A stretch of DNA of 64,000 nt. Source: QYQD01 sp040754095 (GTDB taxonomy: Bacteria; Desulfobacterota; QYQD01). A model generated the notes under the pieces. The model did not search any database. It saw only the letters and a list, made by a program, of their open reading frames with translations, and had not been told where the DNA came from. Positions within the stretch are counted from its first letter, which is position 1, and every line of letters begins with the position of its first letter. Location: NCBI GenBank assembly GCA_040754095.1, contig JBFMFO010000001.1:159462-223461 (forward strand), written 5' to 3'. Positions 35,226 to 44,986 of the stretch are shown in pieces. Made by a program: the position numbers and the translations under genes.

Positions 35226-36533
35226 ATGACTCTATTAGATCGCATCAAAAAACGGCAGGCCCGGGTCGGAATCATCGGCCTTGGCTATGTGGGCCTTCCC
35301 CTGGTGCTGGAATTTGTAAGGGCCGGTTTTTCGGTCACCGGATTCGACATAGACACAAAAAAGATCAAGGCCCTTGAAGCGGGGGCATCTTATATCAAAC
35401 ACATTCCTGCCGGCAAGGTCAGGGAGGCCCTATCCACAGGCCGTTTTATCAGCACAACTAATTTCCACGAGCTGAAAAACATGGATTGTATCCTCATCTG
35501 CGTGCCCACACCGCTAAACAGGAATCGGGAACCGGATCTCTCTTACGTCTTCAATACTACCAAGGCCATCCGGGACAACTTGCGTAAGGGGCAGCTCGTT
35601 GTCCTGGAGTCCACCACCTATCCGGGTACGACGGATGAAGACATGCGCAATATCCTGGAAGAAACCGGCCTCAAGGCCGGGAAGGATTTTTTTCTGGCCT
35701 TTTCTCCGGAGCGGGAAGACCCCAACAACAAGGATTTTTCTACCGGAACCATACCCAAGGTGGTCGGCGGCTATACCCCAAAGTGCCTCAAGGCGGCCTG
35801 CGCCCTCTATGATACTATCGTGGTCAGGACCGTGCCCGTCTCCTCCACCCGTGCCGCAGAAGCCACCAAGCTCATGGAGAATATCTTCCGTTCCGTAAAT
35901 ATCGCCATGGTCAATGAGATGAAGATGGTCTTCGACCGGATGGGAATCGACGTCTGGGAGGTAATCGCCGCCTCATCCACAAAACCCTTCGGTTACATGC
36001 CCTTTTATCCCGGGCCGGGGCTGGGCGGCCACTGCATACCCATTGATCCTTTCTATCTCACCTGGAAGGCGCGCGAATACGGCATGGCCACGAGATTTAT
36101 CGAGCTGGCCGGAGAGATCAACACATCGATGCCGGCCTATGTAATAAACAAACTTATCGACGCCTTGAATAGCCGGGGCAAGAGCCTGAAAGGATCAAAA
36201 GTGCTGGTCCTCGGACTGGCCTACAAGAAGGATATTGATGACGTCCGGGAATCTCCTTCCCTGGAGCTTATCGAGCTATTGAGGGAAAAAGGGGCCAGGG
36301 TGGATTATAATGACCCTCATGTCCCCAGAACCCACAAGATGAGGCGCTATGACCTCAAGATGGCCTCAGTGCCCCTCACCGAAAAAAACCTGAAAAAATA
36401 CGACTGCGTCCTCATCGCCACCAACCACTCTGACTATGACCCGGATTTTATCCGGAGGCACGCCGATCTTATAGTCGATACACGAAATCTGATCAAGACT
36501 AACGAAAAGACGAAAAACGTGGTAAAGGCATAA
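35226..36533 (+). CDS. UDP-N-acetyl-hexosamine 6-dehydrogenase (WbpA/TviB-like)
   Basis: The 435-residue protein has the NAD fold GIIGLGYVGLPLVLEF, the active-site loop GPGLGGHCIPIDPFYL with the nucleophile cysteine, and FSPEREDPNN. It oxidises C6 of the UDP-sugar to the uronic acid, in two NAD-dependent steps. Overlap in type with the epimerase just upstream gives the tviB-tviC style pair. No glycosyltransferase or transporter is in the window. Confidence 0.9.
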   Translation: MTLLDRIKKRQARVGIIGLGYVGLPLVLEFVRAGFSVTGFDIDTKKIKALEAGASYIKHIPAGKVREALSTGRFISTTNFHELKNMDCILICVPTPLNRNREPDLSYVFNTTKAIRDNLRKGQLVVLESTTYPGTTDEDMRNILEETGLKAGKDFFLAFSPEREDPNNKDFSTGTIPKVVGGYTPKCLKAACALYDTIVVRTVPVSSTRAAEATKLMENIFRSVNIAMVNEMKMVFDRMGIDVWEVIAASSTKPFGYMPFYPGPGLGGHCIPIDPFYLTWKAREYGMATRFIELAGEINTSMPAYVINKLIDALNSRGKSLKGSKVLVLGLAYKKDIDDVRESPSLELIELLREKGARVDYNDPHVPRTHKMRRYDLKMASVPLTEKNLKKYDCVLIATNHSDYDPDFIRRHADLIVDTRNLIKTNEKTKNVVKA

Positions 36534-36582
36534 GGAAGCTTTCAGCACTCAGCAGTCAGCATTCAGCTTTTTGTATCAGTTT

Positions 36583-36722
36583 AGCTGTTTGAAAAAGTAT
36601 TTTAAAATCCCTCCCGACCTCCCTTTTCCAAAGGGAGGAGAAACACTTCCCCCTTTGATAAAGTGGATTCCCCTACGTTCCCCCCTTTGGAAAAGGGGGA
36701 TTAAGGGGGATTTTTGATGTGC
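36583..36722 (-). repeat. Dispersed repeat family R3 (inverted copy)
   Basis: CAGTTTAGCTGTTTGAAAAA, CCCTCCCGACCTCCCTTTTC and CCCCCCTTTGGAAAAGGGGG followed by GATTAAGGGGGATTTTT. Short TCAGCACTCAGCAGTCAGCA strings of the R1b type precede it at 36537-36572. Confidence 0.9.
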
Positions 36723-36842
36723 CGTTTTTTGGACGACTTGCTCTTTTCAACCGGCTAACGTGTTACGATATTTTTATTTTCTCTGTGTGCTTTGTGGTTG
36801 ATTTTTTTGACAATACCGTGCAGGCTATATGCGGGGATTATA

Positions 36843-36930
36843 TGGTGCCGGAGGTCGGAATCGAACCGACATGACCGCGAGGGTCGGGGGATTTTGAGTC
36901 CCCTGCGTCTACCTGTTTCACCACTCCGGC
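36843..36930 (-). tRNA. tRNA-Leu (anticodon CAA)
   Basis: 88 nt including encoded CCA, with the long variable arm of leucine tRNAs. The acceptor stem GCCGGAG pairs with CTCCGGC; anticodon loop CTCAAAA. It lies within an open frame that would extend the cytochrome gene upstream, which shows that extension is not real. Confidence 0.97.
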
Positions 36931-37049
36931 ACGTATTTGGTCTATCTATAATTGGTGACCGACATTATGTCAAGAGAGAAAAAAATCGAACCTTACGCAA
37001 CCGGTTGAGAATTAAAGATATGTCCGTTTCATGCCGATACGTTAACCAT

Positions 37050-38252
37050 ATGCGTCCCATGCATACGATAAGAAATTGCGCCCTTCGTCTTGTAACATTT
37101 CTCTTCATTACCCTGTCTGCAAGTCCGCTGGGGGCCGGCACCTATCTGGACTCAGCCCACGGAAATACCGCTTACGGCGTTAAGCGGAGCGCCACCGGAT
37201 TTCCTACCGATTATGCCATAGGTAATTGTGCCCACTGCCATGAACAACACGCCAGTATCGAGGGGGCTGAACCGGCCCCGGCGAATAGCGATCCTCAGAC
37301 ACAAAAATACCTCCTATTTGACAAAAACCACACCAGTCAAAGCGCAAATTTTTGTTTTGACTGCCATCAGGCCACCGGATACCAATCCGGCGGCATCTCC
37401 ATCAACAAGAGCTACAGCTACAATTTTGGCGGGAATACCACGGCCAGTTCTTATGACAGCGACATACTGACGGCCTTCAGTCATACCGGCGCGACAGGCT
37501 CTTCCCATTACCTGCCCGATATCGTATCGCAGGCATTGGGCAAGACCATGTACGATGCGGATGGCGTGGCCTGGTCGCTCCCGGCAGACATTAATCCCTG
37601 CGATGCCTGCCACAATCCCCACCTGGCGCAGAGAAACAAAAATGCCGCGTATGATGCCACCAAGTCGGCCGTATCCAGGCCCAGCGATCACGATAATAAA
37701 TGGGGGGATGACACGACGGAGCGGATGAACGCAACCTACGCAGACTACCAGGCCCCCTACTGGTACGGGTCAACCACAGCCTATGAGCCGGCCAACGACG
37801 CCACCACCAACGGCTCCAATCTACCCAATTATGTCCGTCTGTGCACCGACTGCCACAATGACTATAATACGATAAACAGCACCAATCCCCGTCTCCCAAG
37901 CACGCCCAGGGCCATCCTCAAGATAAGCTGGAAGACCACCAGCGCCGTAGTTACTCCGGATGCGCATGGCGCCAAAACCGGAACAATTACCTGGCCCAGA
38001 GCTCCTTATACCCCGGCAGGTACAGACCGGACCCTATGCTGCACCGACTGCCATGAGCCGCACGGTTCGCCCGCCAACATCTATCTGGTCCGGTCGTCCA
38101 TAAACGGAGCCTCCATCTCTGTAACCAGCACATCCGACGCCGCGTGGCAGAGTTTCTGCTTTAACGCCTGCCATACCCGGGCAGAACACAGTTCAAGCAA
38201 AAACGGTTGTTCGAGTTGTCACCGTCACGGGGACAGCTTTGGCGGGTTCTAA
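37050..38252 (+). CDS. Secreted multiheme c-type cytochrome
   Basis: I place the start at MRPMHTIRNCALRL, because the longer frame runs through a tRNA. The protein has 400 residues with a signal peptide (LVTFLFITLSASPLGAG). Heme motifs are CAHCH, CFDCH, CDACH, CTDCH, CTDCH and CSSCH, plus a spaced CFNACH, giving six or seven covalent hemes. CTDCHEPHGSP and CDACHNPHLA are typical of the doubled-CXXCH family. It should sit in the periplasm or outside the outer membrane as an electron carrier, perhaps taking electrons from the formate dehydrogenase. Partners are not adjacent. Confidence 0.9.
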   Translation: MRPMHTIRNCALRLVTFLFITLSASPLGAGTYLDSAHGNTAYGVKRSATGFPTDYAIGNCAHCHEQHASIEGAEPAPANSDPQTQKYLLFDKNHTSQSANFCFDCHQATGYQSGGISINKSYSYNFGGNTTASSYDSDILTAFSHTGATGSSHYLPDIVSQALGKTMYDADGVAWSLPADINPCDACHNPHLAQRNKNAAYDATKSAVSRPSDHDNKWGDDTTERMNATYADYQAPYWYGSTTAYEPANDATTNGSNLPNYVRLCTDCHNDYNTINSTNPRLPSTPRAILKISWKTTSAVVTPDAHGAKTGTITWPRAPYTPAGTDRTLCCTDCHEPHGSPANIYLVRSSINGASISVTSTSDAAWQSFCFNACHTRAEHSSSKNGCSSCHRHGDSFGGF

Positions 38253-38395
38253 TGAAAGCTCTCAGCATTCAGGCTTTCAGCCGTCAGCATGATTGTTAAC
38301 CGTTAACCGTTGTCCGACATCTCCTTTCGATAAACGGTCAACAGTGAACGGTGAACCGGCTTCATGCTGATAGCCGACTGCTGACTGCTCTTATG
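38253..38395 (+). repeat. Dispersed repeat family R1, copy 5
   Basis: TGAAAGCTCTCAGCATTCAG, ACCGTTAACCGTTGTCCGAC, then TTTCGATAAACGGTCAACAG and GAACGGTGAACCGGCTTCAT, ending GATAGCCGACTGCTGACTGC. It starts right after the cytochrome stop and ends near the pilB stop. Confidence 0.9.
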
Positions 38396-38400
38396 GATAC

Positions 38401-40695
38401 CTATTCTATCAGGTTGGTAAATACTTCCTCTACGGTAGTAATCCCTTTCTTAGCCTTGAGCAGCGCCGTTTCAGCCATGGTGCGCATGCCGTTTGCCCTG
38501 GCCAGGGCGCGTATCTCCTCTGTTGATACCTTCTCCACGATAGCCCTTTTTATAGGCTCATTTATGCGCATAAATTCATAAATAATGGTCCGCCCCTTAT
38601 AGCCGTCTGTGCAGTCCTTACAGCCTTTCCCCTTATAAAAAGTATGCCCCTGATACTTTTCCGGCGCAAGCCCGGCGGCGGCCAAAGATTCCGGCGCCTT
38701 GGCATCCACCTGCCGGCACTCAGGCGACTTACAGATCGTTCTCGCCAACCTCTGGCTGATTACGCCCAGCACGGTCGAAGAAAGCAGGTAAGGCTCGATA
38801 CCCATGTCCATTAGCCGGCTCAGGGTCTCCGGGGCGTTATTGGTATGCAGGGTGCTGATGAGGAGGTGGCCGGTTAAGGCCGCCTGAATGGCAATGCGCG
38901 CCGTCTCCGCATCCCGGATCTCACCCACCATAATCACATCCGGGTCATGTCTTAAAATCTGCCGCAAAGCCTTGGCAAAAGTTAGGTTTATATGGGGTTT
39001 GACCTGAATCTGATTCACGTTGGGCAGTTCATACTCCACAGGGTCCTCTATGGTTATGATATTTTTATTCCGGAAAATCGGTTCCTGAAGCAGGCTATAA
39101 ACAGTAGTAGATTTTCCGCTGCCGGTCGGGCCGGTTATAAGGAGCATGCCATAGGGGCGGCTTATAAGTGAACGGACCAAGCCAAGATCATCAGGGAAAA
39201 AACCCAGGTCTTCGAGCCCTATAACCGATGCGCTTTTTTCCAGGACACGGATGACTATACTCTCTCCCCAGATGGTGGGTATGGAAGATATACGGAGATC
39301 GATCAGTTTTTCTCCCACACGCAATCGGGCCCGGCCATCCTGAGGAAGTCTTCTCTCGGCAATGTTCATATTGCCCATGATCTTGATGCGGGAGATAAGT
39401 ATGGGATGGATGTATTCGTCTATGGCCTTTTCCTGACGAAGGATGCCGTCGATGCGGTAGCTGATGACAGTCGATCGCCGTTCCGGATTGATATGGATAT
39501 CACTGGCTCTCTTGGCCACAGCCATCCTTATTATCCCGTTGACCAGCTTGACAATGGAGGCCTCTTCCGTCTGTTGAATGAGATCGGCCATCTTGTCGTC
39601 CGTCTCTCCCTTTTCTGCGGCCACTACCTCGGAAAGACGCTGTATCTCATCATCCAGGGCAGGCGACCCAAAGTACTGCTTTATGGCCTCCTCGATGCTG
39701 TTGGGTGTAGAAAGCACCTCCTTGATGTTAAGACCGGTTGTTGACTGGATATAATCCTTGGCGGCGAAATTTATGGGATCGGCGATAGCTATGGTTAACG
39801 TGTCCATGGTCTTCGTTATGGGGATAAACTGTAATTTTCTGGCTACCTCCTCCTTAACCGTGCTTACAGCCACGGGATCAACAGGATAGGTCGAAACGTC
39901 AATATAGGGTAACCGGTACTTAAGGGCCAGGGCCAGGGCCAGGGATTCCGGCGTAGCCAAATTCATCTCCAATAGAATCTGACCCAGTTTTTTGTTCCGG
40001 TTTTCCTTTTGAGCCGACAAGGCCCTCTCCAGGTCTTCCCGGGTCAGGACGCCGGCCTCGACGAGTATCTCGCCGATTTTTTGTCCGACTACCGTCTTTT
40101 GTACCTTGAGAGCCCGTTCCACCTCCTCCGCAGAGGTCACACCTTCCTGGACGAGAACCCCGCCAAGCTTTCTCTCCCGATCTTCTTTTTGTTTTTCCAG
40201 CGCTTTTTCCAGTTCCTCCTGGCGCAGCATCCCCTCCTTCACCATGGTCTCGCCCAGCTTAGGGGCTACACGCACATTCTTTACCGCGGTTTTAGGGACA
40301 AAGATCCGCAGGTTGTTGTCACGCCGATTAAGCGGCGAAATAAAAAATCCCCTCAGGCCGGTTTTCAGCGCCTCCGCATATCCCTGAATGACTTCACCGT
40401 CCACAAATTCTACCTGCACATGGCGCCCCACCGACGAAACGGGCGAGGCCTGGAGCTGAACCGATTCATCTGTGGGCCGGGCCAAGCCCTCAAATTCCCT
40501 CACGAAAAATACGGCCTTAAGTTCCTCCCATTTAATGTCATAAGAGGTTAACCGGTCTATGGACTCGACCTTTATAACCGGGTTCTGTTGATTAAAGGAC
40601 AGACTCCGGCCCTTGATCATGCGGCCGTCTAAAAATCGAACCACGACCTTGTTGCTGGTTATAACCGCGCTACCCGCCTCAGGATTCGCAACCAT
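38401..40695 (-). CDS. Type IV pilus / type II secretion ATPase with extended N-terminus
   Basis: The 764-residue ATPase has the PilB/GspE core: MshEN-like part (~250-345), Walker A GPTGSGKSTTVYS near 520, the Asp box, Walker B, and a Cys4 zinc site (CKSPECRQ with CKDCTDGYKG). The N-terminal ~140 residues hold a duplicated small beta module (RFLDGRMIKGRSLSF, EFVDGEVIQGYAEAL). After this come three tandem helical repeats: LGETMVKEGMLRQEELEKAL, then LGGVLVQEGVTSAEEVERAL and IGEILVEAGVLTREDLERAL, each followed by a QK-rich stretch. This repeat block is more than the usual N-domain. No pilin or other pilus genes are close. Confidence 0.9.
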   Translation of the reverse strand: MVANPEAGSAVITSNKVVVRFLDGRMIKGRSLSFNQQNPVIKVESIDRLTSYDIKWEELKAVFFVREFEGLARPTDESVQLQASPVSSVGRHVQVEFVDGEVIQGYAEALKTGLRGFFISPLNRRDNNLRIFVPKTAVKNVRVAPKLGETMVKEGMLRQEELEKALEKQKEDRERKLGGVLVQEGVTSAEEVERALKVQKTVVGQKIGEILVEAGVLTREDLERALSAQKENRNKKLGQILLEMNLATPESLALALALKYRLPYIDVSTYPVDPVAVSTVKEEVARKLQFIPITKTMDTLTIAIADPINFAAKDYIQSTTGLNIKEVLSTPNSIEEAIKQYFGSPALDDEIQRLSEVVAAEKGETDDKMADLIQQTEEASIVKLVNGIIRMAVAKRASDIHINPERRSTVISYRIDGILRQEKAIDEYIHPILISRIKIMGNMNIAERRLPQDGRARLRVGEKLIDLRISSIPTIWGESIVIRVLEKSASVIGLEDLGFFPDDLGLVRSLISRPYGMLLITGPTGSGKSTTVYSLLQEPIFRNKNIITIEDPVEYELPNVNQIQVKPHINLTFAKALRQILRHDPDVIMVGEIRDAETARIAIQAALTGHLLISTLHTNNAPETLSRLMDMGIEPYLLSSTVLGVISQRLARTICKSPECRQVDAKAPESLAAAGLAPEKYQGHTFYKGKGCKDCTDGYKGRTIIYEFMRINEPIKRAIVEKVSTEEIRALARANGMRTMAETALLKAKKGITTVEEVFTNLIE

Positions 40696-40767
40696 TTACC
40701 TCTCCTCATCTACTCTTCGGAAACGCAGGCATTTATCTTGAAGCCAGGGTAATAGAATAGATATATC

Positions 40768-40938
40768 AGCTTAGCTGTTTGAAAGAGTATTCTTAAATCC
40801 CTCCCAACCTCCCTTTTCCAAAGGGAGGAGAGGCGCTTTTCCCTTTTTCCAAAGGGAGGGGAAACATTTTCCCCTTTAGAAAGGGGATGTTCCTACATTC
40901 CCCCTTTGGAAAAGGGGGATTAAGGGGGATTTTCAAGG
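40768..40938 (-). repeat. Dispersed repeat family R3 (inverted, with duplicated part)
   Basis: TTAGCTGTTTGAAAGAGTAT, TCCCTCCCAACCTCCCTTTT, a second CCCTTTTTCCAAAGGGAGGG and CCCCCTTTGGAAAAGGGGGA. Compared with the 36.6-kb copy one CCAAAGGGAGG unit is doubled. The rest of 40696-41076 shows no gene. Confidence 0.9.
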
Positions 40939-41076
40939 AATCTTGTCAGTAGCCGATATGAAGATAAAAGAGGACAAGTAAAATATTTACATTTGCATTC
41001 CATATTTGTTTCTTATATAAGCTTGTTAATTCTGCGTGCTCTGTGCCTTCTGCGGTAAGAGCTTGAAGGAGAGTTC

Positions 41077-44000
41077 TTGTCCGGCGTCAAACAACCACTT
41101 TTCAAGTCCAGCCTGGCCCGCCGGCTTACGCTTTACATCGTGGGTTCTGCCGTATTTATCGCCCTCGTCGTCGGCTCCTCACTCATTTACCTCCAGACGC
41201 AAACTCTTTATGATAATCAATGCCAATCTATGTCCGCCATTAACCAGCGAATAGCCGAGGTAGTCCGGGAAGTTATCAGAGACAGTCAGTCCCTTCTCTA
41301 CATGGCAGTTCAGGATGACTGCTTCCAGGAGATGAATATACCGCGCATAAAAAACTATTTTACCCGTGCCATGCAACGTTTCCCGGACTTTATCTGCTTT
41401 CGTCTCCTGAATAAAAACGGCCACGAAATCCTGCTCGCCGGGACCTGCCCTCATTCCTACCCGTTGGGAGAAGGCCCGTTTAAGAAACAGGTCATTACTG
41501 CCATGCAAAAAGGGGACGCCGAATCCTATATCGGTCCGGTCTTTGTTAAACAAGGCCGGCCCATGACTGATATAGTAGCCACCATCCATAATGATAAGGG
41601 GCTGGTAGGGATGATTTATACCACCCTGGACATAACCAAATATTCAACCCTTCTGTCCACAGTAAAGATAGGCGGCGGAGAAGGCTATGCCTATCTAGTG
41701 GATAAAAAGGGCTATGTTATAGCCCACTCAGACTTCAGGCATGTATTAAAAAGAGAAAAATGGTCTGAAGTCGCTTCCGTGAAACATATAATGTCCGGTA
41801 TAGACCATGCTCACAACTTCAAATCAGACCGATACCGGGCCTGGGACGGCCGGAAAGTAATAGGCGTACATGCCCGAATCCAACCTATGGGCTGGGGAGT
41901 GATAGTCGAACAGCCTCTGGCCAGCATCTATGCCCCCATAAAGAGAACAGTCGTCAAGACCATATTATGGCTGCTGGCGGCTATCGGCATACTGATAGCC
42001 CTCACTCTTTATCTCTCCCGCCGCATAACCAGGCCTATCCTTACGCTCAAGGAGGGCACACAGGAATTCGCCAACGGCAACTGGGAGGTGTTTTTCGATT
42101 TTAAGACCGGGGACGAGATCCAGTCCCTGGGTGAGGCCTTTAACTCCATGGCCGCAACCCTGAAAAATCTCTATGGCAAACTGCATCAGGAGATAAAACG
42201 GGTCTCTCTCTCCGGGGAGGCACTCCTTGAATCAGAGGAAAAATACCGCGGCATCTTTGAAAATGCGGCCGAGGGAATTTCGAGAAGCACCTTGGACGCT
42301 AAGTTTATTATGGCTAATCCCGCCCTGATCACTATGCTCGGTTATGATTCCCTGGAGGAATTGCTGCCCCTTAACATCCGGAAAGATGTCTATGTATCAG
42401 CCGCAGATAGAGATCGCTTCATAAGGTTATTGATTGAACATAGTTCCGTGAAAAACTTCGAGACCACTTTTAAGAAAAAGGACGGCGCCACAATCTGGGT
42501 CAGCCTGAACGCCCACGCCCTGAAAAGTGAGGACGGAGAGGTAATCGGCTCGGAATGTATCACCAGCGATATCACCACACGCAAAAAGGCCGAAGAGTCG
42601 CGCTATGAGCTGGAAGAGTTTAATACGCGGATGGTGCATGCCATTCCTTCTTTTATATGCGTCATTGAACCGGATTTTAGACTCTCTTTTGTCAGCGACC
42701 ACGCCGGGCAATTTTTTAACCGGCCGGTAGAGGAAATGCTGGGTAAACGGGGCCTCTGCCATTTTGGATGCGTTTACCGGAAAGGCCGGGAATGTGGCGA
42801 CAGGCCGGACTGCTACCGCTGCCGGACACACCCCGCATGTCGCAATTGCCCGCTCCGGCTGGCATTAATGGCCCTCTTCACCCGTGGAGAAGAGACCGTA
42901 CGTAAGGAAATGTCCCTAAAAATGGAGATAAATGGCGAAGAGACAGAAAAGACTATCCTTTTTACCGTCTTATCCCTGCAGCGGGGAGAAAAAGAGACGG
43001 CCCTCCTTATTATGGACGACATAACCCGGTATAAGAAATTGGAAACCCAGTTCTTTCAGGCCCAGAAGATGGAATCCATCGGGCTTCTGGCCGGCGGCGT
43101 CGCCCATGACTTTAATAACCTGCTTACCGGCATAACCGGATATGCATCCCTCCTCCTGAATAAACTGGATAAAGACAGACCTGAATATACTTACGTTGCA
43201 AACATTGATCAGGCTGGAGGGAGGGCGGCTGAACTTATCCAGCAGCTCCTGACCTTTGGCCGCAAGGTGCCCACCAACCCGAAACCTTTTCAATTAAACT
43301 CGCTGATAGAGGAGACCCGAAACCTGCTGTTACGCACCATACCTAAAAGTATAGCTATCGAGAGTTGTCTTGATCCCGGCCTTTCCATCGCAGAGGCCGA
43401 CCCGGTGCAGATCCAGCAGGTAGTCATGAACATCTGTATCAATGCCCGTGACGCCATGCCCAACGGCGGGAGGCTGATTATTGAAACCACCAACACCGGC
43501 CTGGATGAGACCTATTGCAACAATCACCACGGTGTTCTCCCCGGACGCTATATCTGCATAGCGATCTCGGACACCGGCATCGGGATGTCCAGGGAGATCA
43601 CAGAGCGTATCTTTGAGCCGTTCTTTACTACCAAAGGACTGGGCAAGGGGACGGGCCTGGGGCTGTCGGTGGCTTACGCCATCGTCAAAAATCACCGGGG
43701 ATTCATAAACGTCTATAGTGAAGTCGGCCGCGGCACCATGTTTAAGATATATCTGCCCGCCGGTGGAGAGACAAGGCAGGAAATGGAAGAAAAAATTAAA
43801 AACCTGCCTACAGGGGATGAAACCGTCCTTATTATTGATGACGAACCTCTGGTGCTCAGCGTGGCCCAAAACATTCTGGAAGACTTTGGCTATAAGGTGA
43901 TACCTGTGCCGGACCCACGGGAAGCCCTGACTATGTATCAGAACCGACAGCAGGATATTGATCTGGTCATCCTCGACCTGATTATGCCCCAGATGGGCGG

Positions 44001-44181
44001 GATGGAATGCCTGGATAAGTTACTGGGGATCAACTCCGAAGTCAGGGTAATATTGACCAGCGGCTACAGCTTAAATGGCCATGGGAAAGAGGCTACGCGC
44101 CCTGAACTTAAGGGCTTTATCAGAAAACCGTTTCAGGTGGCAGAGTTTCTCACCGCGGTGCGAAAAGCCCTCGATGCCTAA
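41077..44181 (+). CDS. Hybrid sensor histidine kinase with cysteine-rich PAS region
   Basis: The 1034-residue protein starts at TTG, with GAAGGAG ahead. Order of parts: membrane segment (~10-34), dCache-type periplasmic sensor, second membrane segment (~286-308), HAMP, PAS (~385-500), a second PAS (~505-640), HisKA with GGVAHDFNNLL near 673, HATPase, and a C-terminal receiver domain (ETVLIIDDEP ~916, phospho-Asp in VILDLIMPQ). The second PAS carries eight or more cysteines in GLCHFGCVYRKGRECG, DRPDCYRCRTHP and ACRNCPL, which could hold a metal or iron-sulfur centre. The partner regulator is not adjacent. Confidence 0.9.
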   Translation: MSGVKQPLFKSSLARRLTLYIVGSAVFIALVVGSSLIYLQTQTLYDNQCQSMSAINQRIAEVVREVIRDSQSLLYMAVQDDCFQEMNIPRIKNYFTRAMQRFPDFICFRLLNKNGHEILLAGTCPHSYPLGEGPFKKQVITAMQKGDAESYIGPVFVKQGRPMTDIVATIHNDKGLVGMIYTTLDITKYSTLLSTVKIGGGEGYAYLVDKKGYVIAHSDFRHVLKREKWSEVASVKHIMSGIDHAHNFKSDRYRAWDGRKVIGVHARIQPMGWGVIVEQPLASIYAPIKRTVVKTILWLLAAIGILIALTLYLSRRITRPILTLKEGTQEFANGNWEVFFDFKTGDEIQSLGEAFNSMAATLKNLYGKLHQEIKRVSLSGEALLESEEKYRGIFENAAEGISRSTLDAKFIMANPALITMLGYDSLEELLPLNIRKDVYVSAADRDRFIRLLIEHSSVKNFETTFKKKDGATIWVSLNAHALKSEDGEVIGSECITSDITTRKKAEESRYELEEFNTRMVHAIPSFICVIEPDFRLSFVSDHAGQFFNRPVEEMLGKRGLCHFGCVYRKGRECGDRPDCYRCRTHPACRNCPLRLALMALFTRGEETVRKEMSLKMEINGEETEKTILFTVLSLQRGEKETALLIMDDITRYKKLETQFFQAQKMESIGLLAGGVAHDFNNLLTGITGYASLLLNKLDKDRPEYTYVANIDQAGGRAAELIQQLLTFGRKVPTNPKPFQLNSLIEETRNLLLRTIPKSIAIESCLDPGLSIAEADPVQIQQVVMNICINARDAMPNGGRLIIETTNTGLDETYCNNHHGVLPGRYICIAISDTGIGMSREITERIFEPFFTTKGLGKGTGLGLSVAYAIVKNHRGFINVYSEVGRGTMFKIYLPAGGETRQEMEEKIKNLPTGDETVLIIDDEPLVLSVAQNILEDFGYKVIPVPDPREALTMYQNRQQDIDLVILDLIMPQMGGMECLDKLLGINSEVRVILTSGYSLNGHGKEATRPELKGFIRKPFQVAEFLTAVRKALDA

Positions 44182-44338
44182 GAAGGTAATTTCTCACGCA
44201 AAGGCGCAAAGACCGCAAAGGAAAAAAGAAAATCTGGAAATCAAGAAATCAGGAATGCATTTTTCTTCATGAGTTCCTGAGTTCCAAATTTTATTATTTT
44301 TGCGTCCATGGCGGCTTTGCGTGATATTTTGAACTTTT
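44181..44338 (-). repeat. Dispersed repeat family R2 (inverted copy)
   Basis: TAATTTCTCACGCAAAGGCG, CTGGAAATCAAGAAATCAGG, ATGAGTTCCTGAGTTCCAAA and GCGTCCATGGCGGCTTTGCG. It fills the gap between the hybrid kinase and korC; the tail TTTTTACGAGTTAATCAA runs into the korC stop codon. Confidence 0.85.
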
Positions 44339-44344
44339 TACGAG

Positions 44345-44899
44345 TTAATCAAATTTGAGATTTCTTACGTAGGCCGCGCCCTTTTCCAGACACCTGACGT
44401 TCACCGGCAGCAGGTCACGATACCTTTCCTGTATAATCTCCGACAACGCATCAACAAGGCTCTGTAAGAGCACAACCCCGGTCTTTGTTATCAATGCCCC
44501 CAGGGCCACCATGTTTCCCAGGCGATCATCCCCGGCCTCCCGGGCCAGGTCATTAGCCGGGACAAACAACAGGTTGATACCCTTACAGACAACCTCCGCA
44601 GGATTAACAAGAGAAGAGTTGACCACCAGCAAACCGCCGCGCAGGAGGCGCGGGCCGAATTTATATAGAGAGGGCCTGTTCATGACGATGGCGGTATGCG
44701 GGTGATAAATCACCGGAGAACCGATTTCCTCATCCGCCACTACCACCGTACAATTAGCCGCCCCTCCCCGCATCTCCGGCCCATAAGCAGGCATATAGGT
44801 CACATCTTTCCCCTCAAGCATAGCGGCATGGGCCAGAAGATTGCCCATAAACAGTATGCCCTGCCCGCCGAATCCGGATATGATCACGTCAAAATACAT
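44345..44899 (-). CDS. korC: 2-oxoacid:ferredoxin oxidoreductase, gamma subunit
   Basis: The 184-residue protein has the gamma-subunit pattern: ISGFGGQGILFMGNLLAHAAM, TYMPAYGPEMRGGAANCTVV, and later NMVALGALITKTGV. It binds coenzyme A. It is the last gene of korDABC, separated from korB by 87 bp that hold a hairpin. Confidence 0.92.
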   Translation of the reverse strand: MYFDVIISGFGGQGILFMGNLLAHAAMLEGKDVTYMPAYGPEMRGGAANCTVVVADEEIGSPVIYHPHTAIVMNRPSLYKFGPRLLRGGLLVVNSSLVNPAEVVCKGINLLFVPANDLAREAGDDRLGNMVALGALITKTGVVLLQSLVDALSEIIQERYRDLLPVNVRCLEKGAAYVRNLKFD

Positions 44900-44912
44900 T
44901 ATCTTCTCTATT

Positions 44913-44977
44913 TTGGACGCAGATAAACTTCTTAAAATTCGAAATTACTGCGGGTATCGGCGAAAATCTGCGTCCTA
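44913..44977 (+). repeat. Hairpin repeat between korB and korC
   Basis: TTGGACGCAGAT pairs with ATCTGCGTCCTA across about 40 nt that include GAAATTACTGCGGGTATCGG. It is the only sizeable gap in the kor operon. Repeats of this GGACGCAGAT kind are common between genes; here it could set korC dosage. Confidence 0.6.
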
Positions 44978-44986
44978 ATTTAATTC

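Noticed and set aside
36792..37049. 5' extension of the cytochrome frame
   Set aside because: It would read through the tRNA-Leu gene; the signal peptide starts later.
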